The notes beneath the pieces were generated by a model, which was not told the DNA's origin, did not search any database, and saw only the letters and a program-made list of their open reading frames with translations. A stretch of 64,000 nucleotides of DNA from Galeopsis tetrahit (lineage: Eukaryota > Streptophyta > Magnoliopsida > Lamiales > Lamiaceae): positions 87,963,182-88,027,181 of the forward strand of contig OY776127.1 in NCBI GenBank assembly GCA_963675135.1, given 5' to 3'. The position numbers and the translations under genes are program-made. Shown here in pieces: positions 1-10,600 of the stretch (position 1 is the first letter of the stretch; each line of letters opens with the position of its first letter).

Positions 1-224
1 GTGCTCTGATTAATTTACCCGATCCTAGATTTTCTTTTATTTGATTTACCTTTTATTGTTTATTGTCAAACACTGCGCTCTGATTAATTTACCATTAATC
101 TATATTAATTTTTATTAAACTATTTGTAAAATATACATATTTAACTCTTTATATAATTTAAAATTTTAACTAAATAATAACCTCTAAATTTTTTTTAGAA
201 TTTATAAACTATTTTTTAACTATG

Positions 225-1437
225 GTAGAGATGTAAACACACACTCATCTTATAATTGTAAAGAAGGAAATACAAAACAAAAGGTATTTCATAGATTGAG
301 TGTTACAATGCTTACGGTGCATAAAATGCATAAGGTATACAAAAGACTCTAATCTATATTTATAGACTAAGTAACAACTAGTATTTACTAACTAACCACT
401 AACTAAGAAGTTATAAAAGTAGTTATAAAAGGAACAAAACTACTTTATATCCTTTACACCCCTCAAAATGAGAGTGGATGTCAACCAACCTCATTTTGGC
501 AATAGTCGTAATTCTGAGCAAAGTGCATTCTCAAATCGTACCATGGCGCTAGTACACACAACCAACCACAATCAACAAAAAATCCCCAATAGATGAAGTA
601 CAATGATCAATCTCCAACTGAAAGTCAAAAGCCCCATAACCAAGCTTTACTAACCAACAACAAATCTTACCAAACGTCGAGAATTGGACGGAAACAACAC
701 AAAAATCCACCGATTCTGAGCACAACAACTCAAAAGCTAATCGCCGGCGAAGAATAACTGCAATCAGCCTCCAAAAATAACTTCCAATCGCCTCCGAAAT
801 TGCCAAAATACAACAATCCCCAATCGACGGAAGTCAGCGGCAGTTGCACAAAATCAAACCCAAGGCAACGAGCAATCGCGTGATAAACACGAAATAATCG
901 ATTTCGAATCAACATGAAATCAAATATAAACTCACGAGGATATAACTCGCAAAGAAATGAGTATTAAACTCAAGAAACTCAAAGAAGAATTCGAATCAAG
1001 ATGAAACTGAATCTAAAAATTCACGAGCATAAAACCCGTAAAGAATAATCTCGAAAAGAAAAAGTAGAAATCCAAATCCATCAAAGATTTGGCAGAAATG
1101 AGTACAAAGACTCAAGAAATTCGGAAATCCATACATACCGAATTGCGGAAACATATCTAGATCGACAAACTTGTTTAATCGATCATAAATTAATCCATAC
1201 ATAGCTCCGATACCATGTAGAGATGTAAACACACTCATCTTATAATTGTAAAGAAGAAAATACAAAACAAAAGGTATTTCATAGATTGAGTGTTACAATG
1301 CTTACAATACATAAGGTATACAAAAGACTCTAATCTATATTTATAGACTAAGTAACAACTAGTAGTTACTAACTAACCACTAACTAAGAAGTTATAAAAG
1401 TAGTTACAAAAGGAACAAAACTACTTTATATCCTTTA
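225..1437 (-). mobile_element. Miniature copia-like LTR retroelement (TRIM)
   Basis: Two direct repeats of about 215-230 bp (225-456 and 1217-1437) differ by a few substitutions and small indels and flank about 760 bp with no pol-like coding. Just inside the right repeat, 1204-1215 read on the minus strand gives TGGTATCGGAGC, one base from the usual primer site for initiator-Met tRNA, so the element reads right to left. Beside the left repeat, the minus strand has a purine-rich TTGAGGGGTG stretch, as expected of a polypurine tract. A possible target duplication TATG sits at 221-224 and 1436-1439. The layout matches TRIM elements, which need proteins from other elements to move. The internal ORFs look spurious. 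Confidence 0.8.
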
Positions 1438-1699
1438 TGAGCATGCGAAATTTCGTAATAAGAAGAGATTGGATAGAGTGCATATTGAGAGAATTTAGGA
1501 ATATAGAAGAATTATATTGGAATTACATTATCAAAATGATTTACATCCCTCCTCTTATATAGAGGAAAGTTTACAATATGGAAGTTACAACTAGTAAAAT
1601 AGAAGTTATAACTAAAACAACTGCTCTAACTAATCTCATTTCCTATTATTCTTTACAACTATTCAAAAAATTAGTTGAGACAAACAAGCAAGGTGTAAG

Positions 1700-1905
1700 C
1701 ATGCTTTGATTATGAAACTGATTCACCTAGCTTTGACACTTCTTGTTACCACTGTCACGATCGAACAAATATTTTCAACAATAAAGCATGTCAAGAATGT
1801 TATTCGAAACAATAGAGAGTCATTAATTGATCAGTGTCAACATTGAAAGAGAATTGTTTGAAGACATTGATGTGATGAATTCATTTTTATTTTTTTGTAT
1901 TACAT
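1700..1905 (+). pseudogene. hAT transposase C-terminal dimerisation domain remnant
   Basis: Reading from 1703, the frame gives ALIMKLIHLALTLLVTTVTI, then EQIFSTIKHVKNVIRNN. This matches the C-terminal dimerisation region of plant hAT transposases (usual form L.LPV.TATVERIFSAM). The frame stops near 1848, and the match resumes one frame over as NIERELFEDIDVMNSF, so there is a frameshift. Nothing upstream was recognised as the rest of the transposase. It is a dead fragment. Confidence 0.7.
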
Positions 1906-2391
1906 TCATTTCAACCCATCTTAAAAAGACGTTTTTGGCTCGTCTTGGCACGAACAAGAAATAAGGTCGTTTTTTTTTATGTTTGTAAAATTGTGCATTT
2001 GGAATTACTGTGTATCGTGGTTATGGTGATGACTTGTTTTTTCTTTCTAGATTTGAGTTTCTTCACTCTAAGATGCATCTCGTGCTGATTGCGGTTGTAA
2101 AAAGTGGTAGACAAGGTGTTCGATAGAATGCATGAATGAGATATTAAACTTTGATATCTGCTACCAACATCAAACATTTCTTGGAAGGGTTCATGGCCAG
2201 TCGTTAATAGGCAAGGCACGTGGATTTCATTCCAATGGTGGAATAGTAGAGGGGAAAAAGAACTATACCCATTTTTTCACTTTTCTATCTATAAATATGC
2301 ATGCACGTGTTGAAATTTAAATATAAATAGTCTTATAATGAATGTACTTAGTAACATAATTTCATAATATTGCTTTTGAACAAGAAACGTA

Positions 2392-2874
2392 TAGGGGTGG
2401 CAATTTTTGACACGACACGATACCACAACACGAATTCGACACGAAAATTGCAGGTTAGTGTTTGGCCTTATCGTGTTCGTGTCGTTATCAGGTCGACCCA
2501 ATAACGACACGAAAATTTCGTGTCGTGTTCGTGTCAACCCGTTAAGCACGATAAAATTAACAGGTAACTCATTAACCTGTTATTTACCTGATACGACACG
2601 ACACGATAATGACACGTATCCGATAATAACACGATAATGACACGATCATTTTATATATATATAAATATATTAATTTTTATATATTTAAATGCAATTTTAA
2701 ATTTATTTATTTTCTTATCGTGTTGCGTGTCGTTATCGTGTCGTGTCACGTCGACATCCAAAGTATCGTGTTCGTGTCGTGTCAACACATATCCTTATTG
2801 TGTCGTGTTCGTGTTAGACCTTATTCTGTCGTGTCACTATCGTGTCGACACGATATCACGATTTGTCAGCCCTA
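2392..2874. mobile_element. hAT-type MITE, CACGACACGAT-rich family
   Basis: The ends are TAGGGGTGGCAA (left) and TTGTCAGCCCTA (right), imperfect inverted repeats. They are flanked by an exact 8-bp duplication GAAACGTA (2384-2391 and 2875-2882), diagnostic of hAT insertion. The interior is built almost wholly of short variants of CACGACACGATAA and its complement around an AT-rich centre. It has no coding capacity. A second member lies at 61735-62251. Confidence 0.85.
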
Positions 2875-3154
2875 GAAACGTACATAGCATGTGTATCATA
2901 TATCATTTGATCATCTTTTCATGATCAATAGCAATAAGTCTGATCAAATATCATAGCATATTTTATTGGAGTTGAAGCGACTACAAAGAATAACAAATTG
3001 TCACACACTACGACTCGCGCTACAATTTCTCAAATCATTCAAACACGAACTCAAGGACGATCAATTTTCATCAAACACACCAACATCCCACTATGAGTGG
3101 GGAAGGATACAGGTAGAACTATACAAGTTAAAGTAGTTATTTATATAAGTTTTT

Positions 3155-3279
3155 GCTAATGGATGATTAGGAGACAAAGTGGGATAGCTCAAGTGGTTAG
3201 AGCACCACTACCTAGACTTTAGGTCCTGGGTTCGAGTCATGGGGAGGGGAAAAAAGGGATCGGCTAATGGATGACTAGG
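3155..3279 (+). mobile_element. Very short tRNA-derived SINE-like retroposon
   Basis: A 91-bp insert (3172-3262) carries a Pol III A box (TAGCTCAAGTGG) and B-box-like GGTTCGAGTC. It is bordered by near-identical 17-bp direct repeats beginning GCTAATGGATGA (3155-3171 and 3263-3279, one mismatch). The long target duplication indicates LINE-type retroposition. It resembles only the tRNA-like head of plant SINEs, with an A-rich purine tail and almost no body. It is not a functional tRNA gene, because no 3' acceptor half is present. Confidence 0.75.
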
Positions 3280-3884
3280 GTAACTAACTACAACCCATAT
3301 ATTAAATTGTTAAGTATAGACTAAAGAAAATATGCGTACATAGTTTTAATGAAATTCATGAATGTGCAAAGACTAATTGAAAATTTACCTTTATTGTTTG
3401 GTAGCGTAGGGCGTAGGTGAATCTTTGAAGGAAAAGAAAGTCTTCCATTCATTAAAATAGATGTATGGCAGAATTTTTAGGGTTGAGGGGAGCCACCAAA
3501 AATGTATTAGTATTCTTTAAATATTTTAAAATACATAAACACGACATTAATCTATTAAGTGATTTAATAAAATTTAAATAATGAAACACAAATTGAAAAT
3601 TTGTAATAAAATCGAATTTTAATAAGAAAATAGGAGAATCCTAGTTTGGTGATATAAAGTCTAGGAGAGACCTCTATGATTGCGTTCGTAAGATGAGAAC
3701 CAAAGCAATCAATTGTATGAAAGTGAACTATACAATATTATGATTTATATGTATTTTTAAATATATAGGTAGTTGAATGGTAAAATTTAAATTTTAAATT
3801 TCGGATTAGAACAAGACGAGAGGTCTAATATTTCCACCTCTAGTCAGGTGAATCCAAAACAACTTGTGAGTCGTGAGAGAAAAC

Positions 3885-3928
3885 TATATATCTATATATA
3901 TATATCTATATATATATATATATATATA
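3885..3928. repeat. TA-rich microsatellite
   Basis: An almost pure run of TA dinucleotides with a few TATC interruptions. It directly abuts the 3' end of the Helitron that begins at 3930, so the Helitron inserted at the edge of this AT-rich track. Confidence 0.85.
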
Positions 3929-3929
3929 A

Positions 3930-4279
3930 CTAGTGTAAAACCCACGAATTTCGTGGGAATTGTAAAAAAATTATAAAAAAAAATGGTAAAAAGAATGGAG
4001 AAAAAAAAAGAGGGAGAGAGAAATTTGTATAAAAAAAATTTAGAAGATCGAGATAAAAAGAAGAGAGGAGAGAGAGAAAAATTGAAAAAAAAAAGTAAAA
4101 AAAAATATTGATAAGACTTATAAAAAGAGAGAGAGAGAGAGGAGAGATGAGAGATGAGAGAGAAGAATTGAAAAAAATTGTAAAATAAAATAATTGTAAA
4201 TTGTGAAAAAATTAGAATTGGAGAAAAGTGAGATGCCACGTGAAGAGAATAGGATTCAGAAATAGTATATAAGGGTAGA
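3930..4279 (-). mobile_element. Non-autonomous Helitron
   Basis: Read on the minus strand, the element begins with TCTACCC (after an A) and ends with CTAG (before a T), the A-T insertion rule of Helitrons. Ten bases inside the 3' end is a perfect 8-bp-stem hairpin CCCACGAATTTCGTGGG (3941-3957). The interior is AT-rich and A-tract-rich with no coding. The first 30 bases of the 5' end closely match the element at 30735-30930, so both belong to one family. Confidence 0.75.
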
Positions 4280-4463
4280 TATTCATTGTTTGATTACAAA
4301 TAATATATCTAAACATGAACTCATCACACATTAATTTTTTATAATTACTATTAATTAATTTTATCATCAAAAAATGTAGATTTTTTTTTTTTAAAAAATC
4401 TTTCTCACACATAAAATGTTTTCTCATTAGTTTTGAAATGTCATTGTTGTATTAAAATAATTA

Positions 4464-4730
4464 CTCCAACCACAATAATTTTTTACCTTTTTTTTTTCTG
4501 AATGTTCCACGATAATTTTTACAATTTTAAAATAGAAAACTCTTTATAAACTACACTCTCACAATATCCACAATTTTACACAAAATGACATTACTTTTAA
4601 GTCAACTCATTTCTTTATTTTATACATAAAAATTTACACAATTACTCTTAAAAATTATACTCATCATTACCCTTTTCTTAATATTTGTGTCCACCTACCT
4701 ATGAAATTATTGTGGAACGGAGGAATGGAG
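4464..4730. mobile_element. Degenerate Stowaway-like MITE
   Basis: The left end CTCCAACCACAATAATT pairs with the right end AATTATTGTGGAACGGAGG, and TA dinucleotides flank both sides. The interior is AT-rich and non-coding. The TIRs are eroded copies of the Stowaway CTCCCTCCGTCC motif seen intact elsewhere in the window. Confidence 0.55.
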
Positions 4731-4755
4731 TAAAAAAAAAAAAAGTTAAATGTAT

Positions 4756-5251
4756 GGGAAAATATATTTTTCTATCCCTCAAGTTGTTTGAATTTTAATT
4801 TTTGTCCTCTAAGTTTCTCAACTTTGAAACTAGTCCCTAATGTTTACAAATTTTAAGATTTTTGTCCTTTAAATTTTTCGATTTTGAAATTAGTCTTTTA
4901 TGTTTACAAATTTTAAGATTTTAGTCCTTATTACCTACAATCGAAGGTAAACATCATGTGAATCGTTGACTTTTTGTCGTTTATTTGTAGATACCCGATT
5001 GAGGCTGAATGTGCATGTAAACGACAAAATCAACGATTTATAAATAATTGCATGATGTATACCTTCGATTGTAGGTAATAAGGACTAAAATCTTAAAAAT
5101 TGTAAACATAAGAGATTAATTTCAAAGTCGAAAAATTTAGAGGATAAAAATCTTAAAATTTATAAATATAAGGGACTAATTTCAAAGTCAAAAAATGTAG
5201 GACAAAAATCAAAATTGGCATAACTTAAAGGACAAAAAAATGTATTTTCCC
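4756..5251. mobile_element. Fold-back Mutator-type MITE
   Basis: Two arms of about 230 bp are inverted copies of each other. They begin GGGAAAATA on the left and end TATTTTCCC on the right, and share ACCTACAATCGAAGGTAAAC near the centre. An exact 9-bp duplication TAAATGTAT flanks the element (4747-4755 and 5252-5260), as expected for Mutator-like insertion. Each arm contains internal subrepeats around TTTGTCCTTTAA. No coding sequence. The transcript would form a long hairpin. Confidence 0.85.
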
Positions 5252-5266
5252 TAAATGTATTTTACA

Positions 5267-5455
5267 AAACTAGGGCCCAATAACTTGAGCCCAGAAACCC
5301 TAGAAAGTGTATAGGCCCAATATTACTACCACGGCCCAGTAAATCCGGTCCAGATATTCTAGGCAAAGAAAGAGATTTTCTGTTAACTTCACCTTATACC
5401 CTTTTAAAATACAATTATTTCACTGTTTGTGTGTATACTATACTCCATTTAACAT
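5267..5455 (+). repeat. Diverged duplicate of the MIRO1 promoter and leader
   Basis: This stretch repeats, with small changes, the sequence at 7326-7565 just upstream of MIRO1. It includes the GGCCCA boxes, the AAACCCTAG box, the TTTTCTGTTAACTTCACCTT tract and the GTGTGTATACTATACT tract. It carries extra GGCCCA copies. No coding exon follows it. Confidence 0.8.
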
Positions 5456-7325
5456 CCCACCTTTAATCGGGTGAATCCAAAATAACTCAGCGAGTCATTA
5501 GAGGGAACTATATTCATTGATTGATTATTTTTTATTTATTTTTTCGATAGTGTGTATTGCATATATAAATAGGTTTCTCGTGAACTCTTTATTAATTTTT
5601 AACCTTAGTCATATATATAAACAATTTCTCACACATCGATTTTATATCATTACTATTAGTTAATTTTATCAATAGAAAATGTAGATATTGAGCTATAATT
5701 GTTTCATCTCACTATATTTGATATAATTTTTATTTTTTTTAGTCTCTCTCACATATATAATGTTTTCTCATTAGTTTTGATATATCATCGTTGTATTAAA
5801 ATAAGTACTCCATCATTCCACAATAACCTTAGTATTTTTCTTTTGCAACGTTTTAAATAATTTTCACACCTCTAAAATAGAAAACTCTTTATAAATTACA
5901 CCTTCATAATATCCACAATTTTACATAAAATGTTATTACTTCATAATATTATTTTATATTAAAATAAAAAAAAACTCATGAAAAAATGAATATAAAGGCA
6001 TAAAAAAAAAAGAAAAAAAAAACGAAGAAATAAAGATTTGAAATAAAAATTGAAAATGAAAAAAAAAAAAAAAAAAAAGGAGGGGAAGAAAAAAAAATCT
6101 GAGATTTGTGCCTAATTTTTGGATAATATATTTTTTTTAAATTAAACGTCGGTAACTCGACAAACCGACTATAAATATACAAATTAAGATTAATTTTATT
6201 ATATTTTATGTAAATTAATAAATGTAATTATTTTTTAAAAATATTTTGGAATGAAGGAAAAGGGATGAATGAGTGGGTACTTAAAAAAATGATTTTTTTT
6301 TTAGGTCAACTCAATAAATAAAAATATAAATTGAAAATTAAAAATTGAAATTGATGTACTGTCGCATGTATGATGTACCCAAGTATCCACGTCATAACCC
6401 AAAGCATATATCATCCCTGGAGCAAATCAAGTTTCTGCCATTAGTTAAATCAAGTTTATGCCATTATTAACTAAATTAATTTCATACCTTAATTTTATCG
6501 TAAAAAAAAAAATTGATCATATTCAAAATTATTCATATAGTTTATCTAACCACAAACTTGAGAATTAATTTGTGTGTCCAACGTGTAGACAGTGCGCCTG
6601 CCCCCACTATTCTCTATTCTCCAATCACTGCGACGCAACCTTTTAATATATTTTCAACCTTTCAACCTTTGAGTTTATGTTCAAGAAACGAGTTCATGTT
6701 CAGGTATCTGGCAAATTACATGTACTGTATGTATGTAGCCCATATGCGCATTCATTCTTTCCACTCTATTTCGGTATCCCATTTCTCAATACACTCCCAT
6801 ATTCGTGAGGAAGTGGAATTGTCACCAAGTGGAAGCGGTTACACTAACGTGATCAACGAAGCCAATATGACCTACAATGATCTCAAGCAACGTGTGCAAC
6901 TTGTGTAGTTCATTACTGAAAATCTGGATGCTTTTGTGTTTTCAATATGTAAATTGCTGTTTTATTACTTTAGAAGGGGAAGAAGGGTTATGAGGATATT
7001 TTGTAATTGAATTGATTAATATTATTAAAATATAAAAGAAGTTTAAGTTTGTAGTAATTTGTATGTATTTTTTTTAAAAAGGACAATTCAGTAGTTTTAT
7101 ATATTTTGTTTATAGAAATTAAATATTTTATGTAATTGCGAAGTGCAAATGCACAAATGAAGTTAAATGATTTATTATTTTTTTATTGGACGCCTTTTAT
7201 AAAAGACAGGACGAACCTCCTGTCTCACAGTAGAAAATCCCTAGTTAAGTTTAAAAATCCTACTCATCCTGTTACAGTTTCTTATTTATAAAAATTATTA
7301 CTCCGTATGAGTAAAAAACATAAAT
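5456..7325. other. Gene-free spacer with a second copy of the 3.83-4.68 kb segment
   Basis: 5460-5960 resembles 3830-4680: the GGTGAATCCAAAA tract, the ATTAATTTTATCA tract and the TGTTTTCTCATTAGTTTTGA tract recur in order, without the Helitron. 5965-6085 is A-rich low complexity. An open frame at 6513-6908 has no ATG at its start and no recognisable family, so I do not call a gene. 7195-7245 contains a short GACAGG/CCTGTC hairpin. Confidence 0.5.
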
Positions 7326-7676
7326 GTATTTACAAAAAACCAGGGCTCAAATAACTTGAGCCCAAAAACCCTAGAAAGTGTATAGGCCCAAGTAAATCCG
7401 GTCCAGATATTCGAGGCGAAGAAATAGATTTTCTGTTAACTTCACCTTAAACCCTTTTAAAATACAAATATTCAAGAAACAAACCCTCACTCATTCCTCG
7501 TTCGTCTACAAGGTATTTTCGCACTTGCAATTATTCCACTGTTTGTGATTTGTGTGTATACTATACTATTCGCCGTGTGTTCTTTGTTAATTCACTGTAA
7601 TCTAGATTTACTGTAATCAGTTTCGTATTGATAGATTAGGCTTTGATTCAGTGAGTCACTGCAACAGTTGTCGGAA
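7326..7676 (+). promoter_or_regulatory. MIRO1 promoter and 5' leader
   Basis: Upstream of the MIRO1 ATG are AAACCCTAG, a telo-box-like element (7367-7376), and GGCCCA (complement of the site II motif TGGGCY). This pairing is typical of plant genes for organelle and ribosome biogenesis. A probable transcript start lies in the pyrimidine-rich stretch around 7480-7510. No clear TATA box was seen. The same promoter block is duplicated at 5267-5455. Confidence 0.55.
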
Positions 7677-10600
7677 ATGGCGGGAGGTGCTCCGGCTATG
7701 GGTGTAGCGAATGCCGTCAGAATTGTGGTTGCAGGGGATTCCAAGACCGGGAAATCATGCTTAATTGTTACTGCGGCTGCCGAGAATTTCCCGAGCAATG
7801 TCCCTCCTGTGCTGCCCCCTACCAGGCTCCCGGTGGACTTGTATCCGGAGCGTATTCCTGTCACCATTATTGATACTTCGTCGAGGTCTTGAATATTTCC
7901 TTTATGTTCATGTTTATTATACATGGTGTTTTGATAGAATTGAGATTTTAACGTTTTTGGGTTTTGAAAGAGGTATTGGAGTTGGGACCACTTGCATAGT
8001 TGCATTGTATGCCCATTCCTCTTTGTTTTGTGCTTCAATAGTTATATTTCTCGGATATCTCTGTGTTCTTCATATAGTTGTTAGAGGAAAAGTTTATTAA
8101 TCAAGGTTTGTCAAATCTCTTGCTATGGGATGGAGATATAGAGTTTAAAACACGGCATAAGTCATAAAAGAGAGATAAGATTCACGCACAAAAAAAAAAC
8201 ACAGTCAAAAGTGCAGGGGAAATTATGGAGGCACGTGGTTCTTCGTTTTTAATATGCTTTTGGATGATTTGTATAATATGGTATGAAAAACTAATTGATG
8301 AACAGATTTAACCATGGTAGAAAATCTGGAATTCTGAAATAGGTAATCGTGTGCATTTTTTAGTTATTGATGCAGTTGAGTGCAATCTTCACCTTCCATG
8401 CAAGCATTTATTAAAAGTTTAAGGTTGAAGTTTTTCTACCTGTTTATTGTTTATGATATTAGGTTTCAGTCTCACAAACACTGCTAAAGTGTTAGTATAT
8501 TTCTATCGCATGTATCGATTCTTTTTATTGGGGTTGGTATACCTGACACATTTGATTCACTTAGTGAGACCCATTTCACATGTTAGCTAGCTTTTGCATG
8601 GTTTTGCTGTTTATGTGTTCTGTTCTTGTAGTTGTTGCATATCTTACTTATGTCATTCTCCTCCTAATATAAAATCTGATTAATTGTTTTTGTCCTCTTG
8701 AAATGCAGTCCTGAATCTAAAGGCAAACTAGCTGAAGAGCTGACGAGAGCTGATGCCATTGTTCTTACTTATGCATGTGATAGACCTGAAACACTTGAGA
8801 GATTAAGTTCTTATTGGCTTCCTGAACTTCGACGATTAGAGGTATTCATTGAAAATCTTCCCTGGTAAGGGTTGAAGTTTTATGACAACTTTCTTGAGCT
8901 TGTATAACGTACTATCGTGAAAACTGGTTGAGGTTTCAATTTCTTGATAGTACTATTATATTTTTTTTGTTCAATTTACCAATGTGATATTTGACTCATA
9001 TGTTTCTTCAGGTTAAAGTGCCTGTTATAGTGGTGGGTTGCATGCTAGATAAGAGAGGTGATCAACAGCCAATTAGTCTGGAGCAGGTTATGTCACCTAT
9101 AATGCAACAGTTCCGGGAGATTGAAACTTGTATTGAGTGTTCTGCAGTAAACAATATTCAGGTAAAGTACTTAAGTCTTCATTTTACCGAGATGCAAAAT
9201 AGTAGAGAGGTCAATTTTCTTTCAATCTGTTAGCTGAATCTTAAAGGCTGTCACTATATTGAATTTTCAATTGGATAATGATGGTAGTAGTTTACTAGTC
9301 TACTTTCATTTGATGTCGTAAGTTTCATGGATCTAGCCTCTATATGCTAATAATTAGTCTGCTAAACATTTTGCTTTTTGGCATGTTGTTTTTTGTCATT
9401 TGCTCCCATTTTTAATAAAGATACAGTATTTAATTTTTATTTTATTTAGGGCAGATTCCCGAGGTCTTCTACTATGCACAAAAAGCTGTGCTCCATCCAA
9501 CTGCTCCACTATTTGATCAAGAGCAACAAGTCTTGAAACCACGGTGTGTGAGGGCTTTAAAAAGGATCTTCATTCTTTGCGACCACGATAGGGATGGTGC
9601 TCTCAGTGATGGAGAGTTGAATGACTTTCAGGTTGATTTCTTCTTACATTTTGCCAATGCTTAAGTATGTTTTTATGATATGGGATTTGTAACTTCAAAT
9701 GCCGTGTGTATTAGTTTCTACTTTTGATGATAGACAATCTGACAATATTTATAAACATGCAGGTTAAGTGTTTCAATGCCCCACTGCAGCCATCTGAAAT
9801 AGTGGGTGTTAAAAGGGTTGTGCAAGAGAAATTGCGAGAGGGTGTTGATGATCGTGGCCTTACATTGACTGGTTTTCTATTTCTTCATGCTCTTTTTATT
9901 GAGAAAGGGCGTTTGGAGACAACATGGACTGTTCTTAGGAAATTCGGATATAACAATGAAATTAGACTACGTGATGATCAGTTGCCATCTCCAATTAAGA
10001 AACATCCTGACCAGGTGAGTTTTCATTTTATAAACAATTTGGTACGGACCCTAAAAAGGTTATTGTTTTGTTTGGAAGGTCTTGATGATCAGTTTAAGCT
10101 TATTTTTAATGTTCTTGTCAAGACTAGTTGGGAGTATATTAAGATTGTCTTCATATACCTATAATTTCATGTCGTATGGACATCAGTTACTGATTGTTAC
10201 CTTACTGTTATTTTCTTTAACTCCAATGTCAACCTGTCCGTTGGGGTTTTCTCTTCCTTCATGTCACCTGTTATATTCTTGCATTAATTGGACTTCAATT
10301 TTAGGATTATTTTGTCCTCTCTTTTGTAGTACTTCAGTTTGTTGTGTGCAGGAGGAATCTAAAGGTACTGCTGTTGAGATAATGAGATAATACTAATTTA
10401 TTTTGGAATTTTATTTTTTAAACACCCTAGGGACTAGCATACTGTGTTTGTAACAAAACCAGACATTCTGAAATCTGAATGTGATGGGTGTATTGATTTA
10501 TTAAAAATAATAGTTGGACCAGCTTTACTTTAGTGTTGTATATTTTGCAATGATTTTGCTTTGCTGATTTATAGTGAATACTTTAAAGGCAGAATGCATC

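Noticed and set aside
3181..3240. tRNA gene
   Set aside because: A and B boxes are present, but the 3' half of the cloverleaf and acceptor pairing are missing and the insert is flanked by target duplications, so it is a retroposon.
6513..6908. 131-codon plus-strand frame before MIRO1
   Set aside because: It does not begin with ATG, its composition is that of AT-rich spacer, and no family or splice partner is visible.
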